Assembly: GCA_012837155.1 (NCBI GenBank)
Contig: CP051546.1
Span: 3,032,289-3,096,288, forward strand
DNA length: 64,000 nucleotides
From: Flavobacterium sp.
Lineage (GTDB): Bacteria; Bacteroidota; Bacteroidia; Flavobacteriales; Flavobacteriaceae
Direction: 5' to 3'
Positions within the stretch are counted from its first letter, which is position 1, and each line of letters opens with the position of its first letter. Of this stretch, positions 52,410-62,160 are shown in pieces. The notes under the pieces were generated by a model. It worked only from the letters and a program-made list of their open reading frames with translations. It ran no database searches and had not been told where the DNA came from. Position numbers and translations under genes: made by a program.

Positions 52410-53889
52410 AGTCATTCCTTAAAAACTCACTTTTTGAGTTTTTAGATTTTTTATCAAAAACACATTTGCAAAAATATGCATTAAAAATTCGAGACAAAGA
52501 ATAAATTGTGCTTTGATATGGTTAAACCTCATTTTTAGATTGTAACCAATACCTGCTAAAAGTGCATTATTAATATCTCCAGCCACGCCTTTGAGGAAAT
52601 TTAATCCTAAAGCGTGGTTTCTTTTTAAATGGGATATTGTTGGTTCTATTGCCGCTCTGGCTCTAAATCTTTTTCGGGCAACGTCTTGTTTGTATCTTGA
52701 TTTTTCTTTTGTGTTTTTTGGGATTACTATTTGTGTATTTTCAACTTGTGTGACACCTCTAAATCCTCTGTCTGTACTTGCTATTGTTGGTCTTGTACCT
52801 CCAATTTGCTCTCTAACTCGCTGGCTTTGTGCTAATGATTCTTCTAAGGTTTTGCTATCGTGAGGATTGCCTGAAAATCGTTTTATTGAGGTAATGACTC
52901 CTGTTTTTCGACCTCTTGTTACCGCTACTTTTGTTCCAAATTCATACGCTTTATGAGCTTTCCCTTTTGCTATACAGGCTGTTTGAGGTTCGTGTAAACT
53001 GTATATTTTTCCTTGCTGTTTCTTTCCTGAGTGAGTACTTTTTTGTAATTGCTAAATTCTGTTTCGTATTGTTTTAAAATTTCTTCAGGCAACTTGCGTT
53101 CCAATTCTCGAACGACTCGCTTACCAATGGTTCGCAACTTTTTTCGCGCCATTATAGCTTTCTTTTTTCGTTTGGGATGATGTCCAAAATAAGCATCCCG
53201 AAGATGTTGTTTGGCTACCCTTTTATAAGTTTGTCTTTGTTTAACTCCTTCTTTTTCAGCTATTTTTGTACAATTGTCAATTACCTTTTTAGCTAATTTG
53301 GCATCGGTTGGAAAAGTAATATTTTTTTCTTGAACAGTGGTGTCAATCTGAACTTCCTTTTCATTTTTCGCCTCTGGATGCAAGGCTACTGTTTGACTTA
53401 AAATAAATTCTAATCCTTTCTCTTTCAGTCTCTTTCTAAAATGAACAAACTCACTCGGGTCAAAAGGTTGCTTGTTTTGAAAAAAATATTCTCCTGTAAA
53501 ATATTGCCAATAAGGGTTTTCTATCCAACGTTCAACTACAGATTCATCACTCTCTTTAAACATCTCTTTTAACAGCAGTAAACCTGCTATTTTTCTAATC
53601 GGAATAGAGGGTCTTCCTTGCTCTGAATATAGGTTTTGGAACTCAAACTCCATTTTTGACCAATCAAGCTCCCCTGCGAGTTTTACCAAAGGATGCTCAA
53701 GGTTTATAAGATCTGTCAGCCTAGTCTGAAATAAATTTTGCTGAAAATTCGGTTTTATTTTACCTAACATATTGCCACTTTTTTATACCTAAATATACAC
53801 TTTTTGGCAATTCAACTTAGTGTTTTTAAGTTGTTTTTATATACAAGTTATTAACAATCAATCTGTTGTGTCATATTTAAGGATTGACT
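52410..53889 (-). mobile_element. IS5-family insertion sequence inside the IS630 transposase
   Basis: The ends AGTCATTCCTTAAA and TTTAAGGATTGACT form imperfect inverted repeats. The exact boundary is unsure by one base because the target is the palindrome TAATTA: the duplication is AATT (4 bp) or TAATTA (6 bp). Either way, excision removes 1484 bases and rejoins CAA ACT AAT TAC AGC ACT. Confidence 0.88.
52419..53770 (-). pseudogene. IS5-family transposase (one frameshift)
   Basis: The frame 52970-53770 carries the N-terminal domain (EQGRPSIPIRKIAGLLLLKE, IENPYWQYFTGE) and the first Asp (VQIDTTVQEKNI). A missing A near 53005 (GGAAAAATAT) stops it. Repaired, it reads SKEKIYSLHEPQTACIAKGK, then PTIASTDRGFRGV and RFRARAAIEPTISHLKR with the remaining DDE residues, and ends at 52419 (450 aa). 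Confidence 0.87.
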
Positions 53890-54769
53890 AATTACAGCAC
53901 TTTCAAAGGGTACGTTTATAGAAAATTCAAGGCAAAAATAAAGACCGCAAGAAAAATTCATGTTAAGAAAGACCAAATTAAGGTTGAGGATTTTAAAAAA
54001 ATTTCAGTAAAGAATGTGAAAACATCTACAACGAAAAAGGATGGGGATTTAAAACAATAAACTTGTATTGTCAAGATGAAAGTCGGTTCGGGATGTTTAC
54101 TAGAAACGGAAAAGCCTTAACGGCAAAAGGAATTAAGCCGATATGTGTCTTTCAACAAGTATTCAAAGCCACATGGTTATTTGGTGCTTATTCACCATTT
54201 ACAGGAGATCATTTTGAATTGGAATTACCCCATTGCAATTCAAATAATTTTCAACTATTCCTAAATGAATTTTCAAAAGAGAGACCTGATGAATTTAAAA
54301 TAATAATCTTAGATAATGGTGCATTTCACAAATCAAAGACCCTTACCATTCCAAATAACATAGCGTTACTTTTTATCCCACCATATTCACCAGAACTCAA
54401 TCCCTCAGAAAAAATATGGTGGCGAATGAAAAGGGCTTTTACTGGAAAACTGCACAAATCACTAGAAGAGGTAAGTTCTTTCATAGAGAATGAGGTGAAA
54501 AAACTAACTAATGAAATTGTCAAGAAAACCTGTGAATTTGAATATATCGTTTCATCTCCTTTTTGGACTAAACTGTATTAGTCAATGGTATTAGAAGTGG
54601 AAAGATGGAAGTAGGAAGATGGAAGTAGGAAGCTATTAGTACTCGCCCCATATTTGAAAACTGATTATTGGCAGCAAAATAAAAAATCAGATTCCAGATT
54701 AGCTGTTTAACTTTCTTAATCTGAAATCTGACTCGAGCCAGAATGGCGAACAGGCGAAGTAAATCTGAA

Positions 54770-55552
54770 CTAAAACTTCACATTAACCTTTTCAGAAACT
54801 AATTTATCATTTTGATAATATTCAAAAAACCATTGATTATCCTTAGCAACTAAAACTCCTTGAAGACTTCCTTTTGTTGCCATAAAACTGGAAGTATTAG
54901 ATGTTTTATAGACTTTCATAACCACTTTTGGCTCACTATCAATTAATTGATACCCATAAGATGTGGGCTGTGCATAAAGCAAATGAGACTCTTTGTTTTC
55001 AGCAACTTTAGATTCACTTAAATCCTTTTCAGAAGTGGCTGGCGAAACAGTCAAAATAGCATCTGCCGCTGGAGTTGCCGCAGGTATTGATTCTGAAATT
55101 ACTGCTGGTTTTGTACCACTATTTGTCTTTTCGCTATACGTATAATTCAATTCAAAAACCGATTTAAAAGCCTCATTTAATGCTTCATAATAAGAAGCTC
55201 CATATTCTTTTTCCCTACTTTTCCCAATAGCAGATTGAAAAATAATTACCCCATAGCAATCTTTAAAAGTGATATAAAGTTTTGTAACCAAAAAACCCTT
55301 GTCCTTTTTAACGTCTACATACAACAAACTACATCTGTCTGGAAATTGTGTAGCAACCGCCTCATTTACATAAAAAGCTTGAAAACCAGCCTTTTCCAAA
55401 TTAAATTTAGTCAATGTCTGGAGTCGGTATTGATTTTCTTCTTTTAAAAAATCAAATTTCATTGGAATAATTACCGCTTTATAATCATTAACCGATTGCG
55501 AAAAACTATAGCTCGCTATAAATAATACCAGGAATAAAAATCGTGTTTTCAT
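54770..55552 (-). CDS. Secreted or periplasmic protein of unknown function
   Basis: A 260 aa protein with a clear signal peptide (MKTRFLFLVLFIASYSFSQ). The first domain (VNDYKAVIIPMKFDFLKEEN, YYEALNEAFKSVFELNY) is followed by a proline-, alanine- and serine-rich linker (about 145-195) and a C-terminal beta-rich segment (ATKGSLQGVLVAKDNQWFFE). I do not recognise the family. The gene follows the yjjG-like gene by 3 bases and is probably in one operon with it and radC. Confidence 0.8.
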   Translation of the reverse strand: MKTRFLFLVLFIASYSFSQSVNDYKAVIIPMKFDFLKEENQYRLQTLTKFNLEKAGFQAFYVNEAVATQFPDRCSLLYVDVKKDKGFLVTKLYITFKDCYGVIIFQSAIGKSREKEYGASYYEALNEAFKSVFELNYTYSEKTNSGTKPAVISESIPAATPAADAILTVSPATSEKDLSESKVAENKESHLLYAQPTSYGYQLIDSEPKVVMKVYKTSNTSSFMATKGSLQGVLVAKDNQWFFEYYQNDKLVSEKVNVKF

Positions 55553-55555
55553 AGT

Positions 55556-56248
55556 TTATAAATATTTTTTTAAATCTAACAAATGGTTTACTTGCTTAAT
55601 CTCATCTTCTACTGGCAAATCGTATTCATTAAAAAAAACAGCATCCAGTCCTGCCTCTATCGCACCCCGAACATCGGCATCGATACAATCTCCAATCATA
55701 ATACTGCATTCCCTTTGGGCTTCAGCCAAATTTAACGCATACTCAAAAATCAAGGAATTTGGTTTTTTTACACCCGCCATTTCAGAGTTGGTTATAGTTT
55801 TAAAGTAATGCGAAATGTACGAATTATTAATTTTATTTTTCTGAATTTCAGCAAAACCATTGGTTATAATGTGTAAATTGTACTTGGTCTTGAGATAATC
55901 CAAAATTTCTATTGTCCCCTCGAGTAAATGATTGTATTTTGGCAAATAATAAATATACTGTTCTGATAAAAACACAATTGTATCCGCATCTATAATCAAT
56001 TCCATCAGGTCAAAAGTATCTTTTAATCTTCCAAAACGCAGTTCTTTTTGGGTAATTTCATCCTTTCGATACCTTTCCCAATATTCCCTATTTATGGGTA
56101 CATAAAATTTAAGAAATTCGGTCATATTAATGGCAATATGCTGCATTTTGAAAACAGTTTCGAATGCCAATGCGGAGTTCTTTTCGAAATCCCAAAGCGT
56201 ATGATCTAAATCAAAAAAAACATCGGTTATGTTTGCCTTTTCTTTCAT
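55556..56248 (-). CDS. YjjG-family noncanonical pyrimidine nucleotidase (HAD)
   Basis: A 230 aa HAD hydrolase with motif I DVFFDLDHTLWDFEKN (nucleophile and acid Asp), motif II HIITNGF, and motifs III and IV with VKKPNSLIFEYAL and MIGDCIDADVRGAIEAG. The family dephosphorylates damaged pyrimidine nucleoside monophosphates. Translation ends 3 bases before the next gene and starts 3 bases after radC. Confidence 0.9.
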   Translation of the reverse strand: MKEKANITDVFFDLDHTLWDFEKNSALAFETVFKMQHIAINMTEFLKFYVPINREYWERYRKDEITQKELRFGRLKDTFDLMELIIDADTIVFLSEQYIYYLPKYNHLLEGTIEILDYLKTKYNLHIITNGFAEIQKNKINNSYISHYFKTITNSEMAGVKKPNSLIFEYALNLAEAQRECSIMIGDCIDADVRGAIEAGLDAVFFNEYDLPVEDEIKQVNHLLDLKKYL

Positions 56249-56251
56249 TTT

Positions 56252-56943
56252 TTAGAAAATTCCTTCGTCATTAAAACTATAAAATCCATTTTCGGCAACA
56301 ATAATATGATCCAAAACATGAATATCCATATTTTGCCCCGCAGCCTTTAGCTTTTTTGTCAGTTGCTTGTCGGCATCACTTGGCAACAAAGACCCCGAAG
56401 GATGATTGTGACATAAAATTAATGCCGTTGCTCCTATTTCAAGAGCGATTTTGAAAACCAACCGCACATCGACCAGAGTTCCTGTAATTCCGCCTTTGCC
56501 TAATTGTGATTTTAAAAGCACTTTGTTCGAATTATTCAAATACAAAACCCAAAATTCCTCATGTGACAGTTCGCCAATAATGGGCTGCATCAATTCGAAA
56601 ATCATTTTACTAGAAGTCACTTTTGTCAATTCGACTGCATCTTCTGCCCTTCTTCTCCTTCCTAATTCCATTGCAGCAAGAATCGAAATAGCTTTGGCCT
56701 CGCCTATTCCCTTGAAATTCATTAACTGCGGAATGGATAATTTTCCCAAAGCATTCAAATTGTTATCGACACTTGCCAAATCCTTTTGCTTAAACCCACC
56801 GCTGATTCATTGCGACTTCCTGAACCAATTAAAATGGCAATCAATTCGGCATCGCTCAAAACACTTTTGCCCTTGAGCATGAGTTTTTCGCGCGGTTTAT
56901 CGTCTTCAGACCAATTCGTTATCGGGAAATTATTTTCTTCCAT
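56252..56943 (-). CDS. radC: RadC-family DNA repair/JAB-domain protein (one frameshift)
   Basis: The N-terminal HhH part starts MEENNFPITNWSEDDKPREK, VLSDAELIAILIGSGSRNES. The C-terminal MPN/JAB domain has ALILCHNHPSGSLLPSDADK (metal-binding HNHPSG..D). They join when one T is added near 56783 (GGATTTGGCAAG for GGATTTTGGCAAG), giving 230 aa. The biochemical role of RadC proteins is uncertain despite the name. Confidence 0.92.
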
Positions 56944-57075
56944 TTACAGTTTAAGCACTAGTTACGATATAATTTTGCCGTTTAAAACCCAAAAAAAATG
57001 TAAATATTATGATTATAAACAACTTTAATTCCTATTCATTCGCTTAGTTTTATAGCATTTTATCTTTCGATTTAC

Positions 57076-58482
57076 TTATTGTATCAATCCTTTTACCTCA
57101 TCAAAATTTAATCCTCCGTAATTTCCTGAACTCATCAGCAGCAATGCCGAATTTTCAAAATTAAGATTAAAAAGATAGTCTTTAAAAGCTGCGGGCTTGG
57201 TATAAATAATTAAATCTTTTCGGTTAAATGCATTGGCAATTTGCTCATACGTCACTTCTTCGAGTTGTTTAATTTTTACTGCATCTGGCGAATAAAAAAC
57301 GACGGCAACATCAGCATATTCAAGTGCTCCCTCGTATTCCTTAAGAAACTCAGCATTCAAACTACTATACGTATGCAACTCTAAACAAGCAATTAATGTT
57401 CTATTTGGATATTGTTCTTTTACGGCTTTTGTTGTTGCTGACACTTTACTTGGCGAATGTGCAAAATCTTTGTAAGCCACTTTTGTTTTGCTTTCGGCAA
57501 TTTTTTCCAACCGTTTGGATGCCCCTTTAAAACTGGCAATCGCTTCATAAAAATCGACTTCATCAACCCCCATGTTTTGGCAAATCCATTTAGCTCCAGC
57601 CAAATTATTCAAATTATGCGCTCCAAAAACCTCGATTGGCATTGCCCCTTCTGGAGTTTCAAGCAGAGTAACTCCTTCTTTTACTTCGTATTTTGGTGTC
57701 GTATAAGGGATTTTTCGAATGGGATTTGTGGCGGCTTCAGCAACACGTTTTACTTCTGGATCTTCGTCGTTATAAACTAAAATTCCACCATTGGTAATTT
57801 TTTCAATAAAAGTTTCAAACTGCGCTACATAAAAATTGTATGTTGGAAAAACATTAATATGATCCCATGCAATTCCAGAAATGAGCGCAATATTCGGCTG
57901 ATATAAATGAAATTTAGGTCTTCTGTCTATTGGCGAAGACAAATATTCATCGCCTTCAAGAACCATAAAATCGTTTTCTTCTGTAAGATGAACCATAGTG
58001 TCAAAACCTTCGAGTTGGGCGCCCACCATATAATCGACTTCAATATTATGATAATGCATCACATGCAAAATCATCGAAGTAATCGTTGTTTTTCCGTGAG
58101 AACCACCAATGACTACACGGGTTTTGTTCTTAGACTGTTCATAAAGAAATTCTGGATACGAATAAATTTTCAGTCCTAATTCTTGGGCTTTCAACAATTC
58201 TGGATTATCCGCTTTGGCATGCATTCCTAGGATTACCGCCTCAATATCTTGGGTTATTTTTTCAGGAAACCAACCCATTTCTTTTGGCAAAATTCCTTTT
58301 TTCTGCAAACGCGATTTTGAGGGTTCAAAAATAGCATCATCGCTTCCTGTAACCTGATACCCTTTGTTGTGCAATGCCAAAGCTAAATTATGCATTGCGC
58401 TACCACCAATAGCGATAAAGTGAAGCCTTCTTGCCCCCGAAGGGGGAATTGAAGTAGTATCCTTTTTATTATTAGTATCCAT
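57076..58482 (-). CDS. mpl: Mur ligase of the Mpl type (UDP-MurNAc:tripeptide ligase-like)
   Basis: A 468 aa enzyme. It has RRLHFIAIGGSAMHNLALAL (N-terminal Rossmann), VVIGGSHGKTTITSMILHVM (ATP loop), MVLEGDEYLSSPIDRRP and VAYKDFAHSPSKVSATTKAV. The pattern matches Mpl, which ligates recycled murein tripeptide to UDP-MurNAc. Family members usually begin at the HFIAIGG segment. Here some 18 extra residues (MDTNNKKDTTSIPPSGA) come partly from a GC-rich palindrome (58434-58446). It precedes the TPR gene in reading order by 13 bases in the reverse sense (TPR lies upstream). Confidence 0.88.
   Translation of the reverse strand: MDTNNKKDTTSIPPSGARRLHFIAIGGSAMHNLALALHNKGYQVTGSDDAIFEPSKSRLQKKGILPKEMGWFPEKITQDIEAVILGMHAKADNPELLKAQELGLKIYSYPEFLYEQSKNKTRVVIGGSHGKTTITSMILHVMHYHNIEVDYMVGAQLEGFDTMVHLTEENDFMVLEGDEYLSSPIDRRPKFHLYQPNIALISGIAWDHINVFPTYNFYVAQFETFIEKITNGGILVYNDEDPEVKRVAEAATNPIRKIPYTTPKYEVKEGVTLLETPEGAMPIEVFGAHNLNNLAGAKWICQNMGVDEVDFYEAIASFKGASKRLEKIAESKTKVAYKDFAHSPSKVSATTKAVKEQYPNRTLIACLELHTYSSLNAEFLKEYEGALEYADVAVVFYSPDAVKIKQLEEVTYEQIANAFNRKDLIIYTKPAAFKDYLFNLNFENSALLLMSSGNYGGLNFDEVKGLIQ
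58434..58446. repeat. GC-rich palindrome inside the mpl start region
   Basis: The plus strand reads CCCCCGAAGGGGG, read in the gene as PPSGA. It is an island of GC in an AT-rich gene and a close relative of the palindrome at 58533-58553. Confidence 0.75.
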
Positions 58483-58495
58483 TCTATTTTTAAAT

Positions 58496-59188
58496 TTATT
58501 TTATAGGTATATTTTCAAACTCTTTTAAGTTTCCCCTTCGGGGGTTAGGGGGCTTTTTTTTATACAAATTGTCCAGCATTTTCTCCCCTATTTTTGTACT
58601 TCCAGCCGCAATTGCTTTTTTATATTGTGTTTCCGCCGATGCGTATCTTTCGAAATATTCTTCAATTTGTCCTCTAGACAAATAGCCATCAACAGCGGAT
58701 AATCGCAATAATTCATTCGAATATTTTATCGCTTTTGATTCGCTACCGCCCACAATTCCTGGCAAATGCAAATATAATATCACTAATGCCCATCGCGCTT
58801 CGATGTGCTTTGGATTGAGTGCTATCGCTTTTTCAAACGATTCTCTTACCTCGCCAATCATTCCGAGTGCCTTGAATTTATTAACTTCCTTAGCTTTCAT
58901 CCCAAGAGCACCGCCGTATTTATAATAATAATTGGCTTCTAACGGCTTCAACTGTTTTAATTTTTTATAATATCCGATGGCTTTATCCCAAGATTTATTG
59001 TGTCCTGCAATATCTCCTAAATACTCTATTGCTTTCAAATGAGACGAATTTGCTTTTAAAAAACTTTCAAGAAATGACTGGGCTTGTTCGTATTTTTCTG
59101 CCTCAAACAATTTCTCTCCTTTTTCGAAATCAGTTTGGGCGAAAAGTAGTATTGGAAACAACAAAAAGGCAATAATTATTTTTTTCAT
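58496..59188 (-). CDS. Periplasmic TPR-repeat protein
   Basis: From ATG 59188 the protein is 230 aa with signal peptide MKKIIIAFLLFPILLFAQ. Several TPR motifs follow (DFEKGEKLFEAEKYEQAQSF, SWDKAIGYYKKLKQLKPLEA, RESFEKAIALNPKHIEARWA). TPR repeats bind proteins; the partner is unknown. The open frame extends to 59254, but the signal peptide decides the start. The C-terminus KKPPNPRRGNLKEFENIPIK is encoded by a GC-rich repeat. The IS1595 element is 44 bases upstream. Confidence 0.88.
   Translation of the reverse strand: MKKIIIAFLLFPILLFAQTDFEKGEKLFEAEKYEQAQSFLESFLKANSSHLKAIEYLGDIAGHNKSWDKAIGYYKKLKQLKPLEANYYYKYGGALGMKAKEVNKFKALGMIGEVRESFEKAIALNPKHIEARWALVILYLHLPGIVGGSESKAIKYSNELLRLSAVDGYLSRGQIEEYFERYASAETQYKKAIAAGSTKIGEKMLDNLYKKKPPNPRRGNLKEFENIPIK
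58533..58553. repeat. GC-rich palindromic repeat inside the TPR gene end
   Basis: CCCCTTCGGGGGTTAGGGGG on the plus strand is translated on the other strand as PPNPRRGN. The same core palindrome occurs about 90 bases away in mpl, in the other orientation. Confidence 0.75.
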
Positions 59189-59232
59189 CTTCCAAAAATA
59201 AAGAATTTTTAAAAGAATTAATCTATTTATTT

Positions 59233-60218
59233 TTGATTGCCCGTTTTTAGTCATAACCCTGTAATGCTTGCTATTACTAGTCTATCAAATAATTTTTCCT
59301 CAAAATACCGTCTATTAAGCTTGTAAACGAACTCGTTTAGGTATAATTGGAGATATTTTCCTTTAATTTTGTGGAAATTTCCTAAGAAATTCCTTTTAGC
59401 ATTACTAATTGCAATATGTACCCATCTTAAAGTTTCTGTTGTTGTTTCTTTATTCGATTTTTCTGTAATATGTATCTCTACATAATCTGCAATATCTATA
59501 TATGATGTGCTTTTGTCTGTAAATAGAATACTTTTTTCAGAAATAGATTCCTGGATTGTTTGATTTATCTGTTCCGATGTATGATCTGTCAAGACCTTTG
59601 CTTTAAAATATCTGCAATGATTTGATTTTTCCCCCAGTTTCAATATCTTCTAAAATTGTTGACTCTGCCATAATTGCAACGTTGGATTTTCCAACAGCAC
59701 CACGCCCACGAATTCCTTTTTCTTGTTCAATTTCAGAAGATTCAATTGTAAAATATCCTTCGTCAAATTCAATCATTCCTTCCAGAGTATAACGCGCATC
59801 CCTATTACCCATTGCTTTTCGCAACTTATGAACCATAGACCAAACCGGTTCGTAACGTTTCAAACCCAGCTGCTTTTGAATTTCTTTACTTGAGAATCCT
59901 TTTTTTGTTGCCGTTAAAAGGAACATCGTTTTGTACCAAATCAAAAATGATAAATTAGAACTTTGCATTATCGTTCCGCTACGTAACGAAATTCTGCTCC
60001 TACATTTTTTACATTCATAACTCCATCTGCTTTTTATCCAAAAATGTTCTTTGCTTCCGCATTTACATTGAACTCCGATTTTATCTCTTTCTTCTTTAAA
60101 ATGAAGTCTACAAGACTCTTCACTCCCAAAATTTGCCGTAAAATTGAATAGATTCATCGCTATTTTTTTATCAAATATAAGGCTTTTTATTCAATTATGT
60201 GTAATTACGGACAATCAA
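59233..60218 (-). mobile_element. IS1595-type insertion sequence
   Basis: The element is 986 bp with inverted repeats TTGATTGCCCGT (59233) and ACGGACAATCAA (to 60218). The 8-bp target duplication is ATTTATTT (59225-59232 and 60219-60226). One transposase gene is on the minus strand. It sits in the upstream region of the TPR gene. Confidence 0.9.
59251..60157 (-). pseudogene. IS1595-family transposase (one frameshift)
   Basis: The N-terminal zinc ribbon (VQCKCGSKEHFWIKSRWSYE, CKKCRSRISLRSGT), helix-turn-helix region and catalytic segment GMIEFDEGYFTIES lie in 59603-60157. The rest (ADYVEIHITEKSNKETTTET, WVHIAISNAKRNFLGNFHKI) lies in 59251-59643. One base too many near 59628 (GGGGGAAAAATC) breaks the frame. 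Repaired length is 301 aa. Confidence 0.87.
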
Positions 60219-60284
60219 ATTTATTTTGACATAAAACAACCTAAATCATAATACATAGGAAACATTATTATAACATTGAGTCCT

Positions 60285-60292
60285 TAGTTTTG
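60285..60292 (+). promoter_or_regulatory. -7 box directly before the LpxH-like gene
   Basis: TAGTTTTG matches TAnnTTTG and ends six bases before the ATG at 60299, so the transcript would start at or near the start codon. No -33 TTG at normal spacing. Confidence 0.4.
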
Positions 60293-60298
60293 TCAAAA

Positions 60299-61120
60299 AT
60301 GATTATGAAAAGAAAAAGAAAAATTCCTTTAGTCGTAATAAGCGATGTTCATTTAGGAACTTACGGTTGCCACGCCATCGAATTACTACAATATCTCAAA
60401 TCAATTAATCCCAAGACTTTAGTCTTAAACGGCGACATTATCGATATGTGGAGTTTTAACAAACGCTATTTTCCGGTTGCTCACATGAATGTACTGAGAC
60501 AAATTATAAAAATGTCGAATCTTGGAACTCGAGTCATTTACATTACCGGAAACCACGACGAAGCTTTGAGGAAATATTCCGATTTTATTCTAGGAAATTT
60601 TGAATTAGTTGATAAGTTAATTTTGGACTTAGACGGCAAAAAAACTTGGATTTTCCACGGAGATGTATTCGACTCTTCCACAAAAGGATATGCAAAAATA
60701 TTGGCAAAATTAGGAGGAAAAGGCTATGATATGCTGATTTTATTGAATAGTTTAATCAATTGGGTTTTAGTCCTTTTAGGAAAAGAAAAAAGAAGTTTTT
60801 CTAAAATGATCAAAGACAGTGTAAAAAAAGCAGTTTCATTTGTCTCGAATTTTGAAACTACTGCTGCCGAAATTGCCATCGAAAAAAAATACAGCTATGT
60901 GGTTTGTGGTCACATTCATAAACCGCAAATGAAGGAAGTTGTAAACGATTACGGAAAAGTTTTGTATCTAAACAGCGGTGATTGGATTGAAAATCTTACC
61001 GCACTAGAATATAAAAAGGAAAAATGGTCGATTTACCAATACAAAAAATCAGACTATTTACATCACAAAAACAAAGAAGATAAAATACCCAATGATATTG
61101 TCAATAAAATTTTATCCTAG
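60299..61120 (+). CDS. LpxH-like metallophosphoesterase (UDP-2,3-diacylglucosamine diphosphatase family)
   Basis: A protein of about 273 aa with the calcineurin-like metal motifs VVISDVHLGTYGC, LNGDIIDMWSF, ITGNHDEAL, IFHGDVFD and VVCGHIHKPQM. The family cleaves UDP-2,3-diacylglucosamine to lipid X in lipid A synthesis. Many Bacteroidota carry several paralogues, so lipid A activity is likely but not certain. The open frame starts at TTG 60290; I choose ATG 60299 (60305 is also possible). The GT gene follows after 40 bases. Confidence 0.85.
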   Translation: MIMKRKRKIPLVVISDVHLGTYGCHAIELLQYLKSINPKTLVLNGDIIDMWSFNKRYFPVAHMNVLRQIIKMSNLGTRVIYITGNHDEALRKYSDFILGNFELVDKLILDLDGKKTWIFHGDVFDSSTKGYAKILAKLGGKGYDMLILLNSLINWVLVLLGKEKRSFSKMIKDSVKKAVSFVSNFETTAAEIAIEKKYSYVVCGHIHKPQMKEVVNDYGKVLYLNSGDWIENLTALEYKKEKWSIYQYKKSDYLHHKNKEDKIPNDIVNKILS

Positions 61121-61160
61121 AAATAATTTCTCAAAATAACTTTCAGTTAATCGACATACA

Positions 61161-62153
61161 ATGAAAATATTTTATGCCATACAAGCTACCGGAAACGGCC
61201 ATATAAGCAGAGCTATACAATTGCATCCCTATTTGCAAAAATTTGGTTCAGTAGATTTCTTTTTGAGCGGCAACAACGCCAGCTTAAATATAGATTTGCC
61301 TGTTAAATTTAAAAGTGCTGGTTGTAGCTTGCATTACAGCAAATGTGGCGGATTGAATTATTGGAATATTGCCAAAAATATTCAACCTATACAAATGTAT
61401 AAAGATGCCAAAGCCTTGCCTTTAAAAAACTACGATATAATCATCAATGATTTTGATGCTATCACTTCACTAGCCTGCAAATTACAAAAAACACATTCCG
61501 TGCAGTTTGGACATCAAGCCAGTTTTATTTCGGAGGCAACGCCAAGACCAGAAAAAAAGAGCCTTTTAGGAGAAATGATTCTCAAACATTATGCACCTTC
61601 GCCAAAGCATATTGGATTGCATTTTGAAAAATATGATTCTTTTATTCTTCCCCCAATTATTAAAGATGAAATCGTAAATGCCAAATCAAAAAATCTGAAT
61701 CACATCACGGTTTACCTGCCTTCATTTCAAAAGGATTGCTTAGAAAAAGCATTCAACAAACTTTCTAGCCAAGAATTTCATTGGTTTTTGAATGATGCAA
61801 AATTCAAACACACTGTCGGAAACATTACCTATTATCCTGTAAATCAAAAAGATTTCAACGAAAGCATAATTAACTGCAATGGTATTATTACTGGCGGTGG
61901 ATTCGAAACTCCTTCAGAAGCCCTATATCTTGGAAAGAAAATATTAAGTATTCCAATTAAAAATCATTATGAACAAGAATGCAATGCTGCTGCGCTAAAA
62001 AAAATGGGGGTTTCTGTTGTTTATGAAGTGGGTGGTAACTTTGACGAAATCATCGAAAACTGGCTGAATACACCAACACAATACCCAACAATAAAAGCCA
62101 ATAACATACCCGAAACCCTGCAATATTTGTTTGATACTTACAACTACAAATAA
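61161..62153 (+). CDS. Glycosyltransferase-like protein (GT28/UDP-glycosyltransferase fold)
   Basis: A 330 aa protein with an N-terminal nucleotide-fold start (KIFYAIQATGNGHISRAIQL) and a C-terminal donor-binding signature GGGFETPSEALYLGKKILS, followed by HYEQECNAAALKKMG. The pattern is that of MurG/UGT-like transferases, without membrane spans. Acceptor and donor are unknown. It may act with the LpxH-like protein on a lipid or envelope glycan, an inference from position only. Confidence 0.8.
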   Translation: MKIFYAIQATGNGHISRAIQLHPYLQKFGSVDFFLSGNNASLNIDLPVKFKSAGCSLHYSKCGGLNYWNIAKNIQPIQMYKDAKALPLKNYDIIINDFDAITSLACKLQKTHSVQFGHQASFISEATPRPEKKSLLGEMILKHYAPSPKHIGLHFEKYDSFILPPIIKDEIVNAKSKNLNHITVYLPSFQKDCLEKAFNKLSSQEFHWFLNDAKFKHTVGNITYYPVNQKDFNESIINCNGIITGGGFETPSEALYLGKKILSIPIKNHYEQECNAAALKKMGVSVVYEVGGNFDEIIENWLNTPTQYPTIKANNIPETLQYLFDTYNYK

Positions 62154-62160
62154 GAGCACA

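Larger units (their letters stand above)
50991..54581 (+). pseudogene. IS630-type transposase, interrupted twice
   Basis: Segments 50991-51167, 52201-52409 and 53890-54581 join into one frame of 356 aa once the IS982 and IS5 insertions are removed and two missing As are restored (near 51058, GCAACCCC, and near 53995, TTTTAAAAAAATTTC). The N-terminal part is an HTH (SKREVAQAIGVNHN, then SIQSWRDLYINGGIELLTRH). The C-terminal DDE domain has YCQDESRFGMF, IILDNGAFHKS and PYSPELNPSEKIWWRMKR. As it stands the gene cannot be made. Confidence 0.88.
50888..54588 (+). mobile_element. IS630-type insertion sequence disrupted by IS982 and IS5 elements
   Basis: The ends CCATTGATTTTTATA (50888) and the matching right end finishing TCAATGG (54588) are inverted repeats that also share AGTCCAAAAA inside. 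A TA target duplication lies on both sides (50886-50887 and 54589-54590), as for the IS630/Tc1 group. Removing the two inner insertions with one copy of each duplication leaves 1179 bp, a normal length. Confidence 0.9.
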
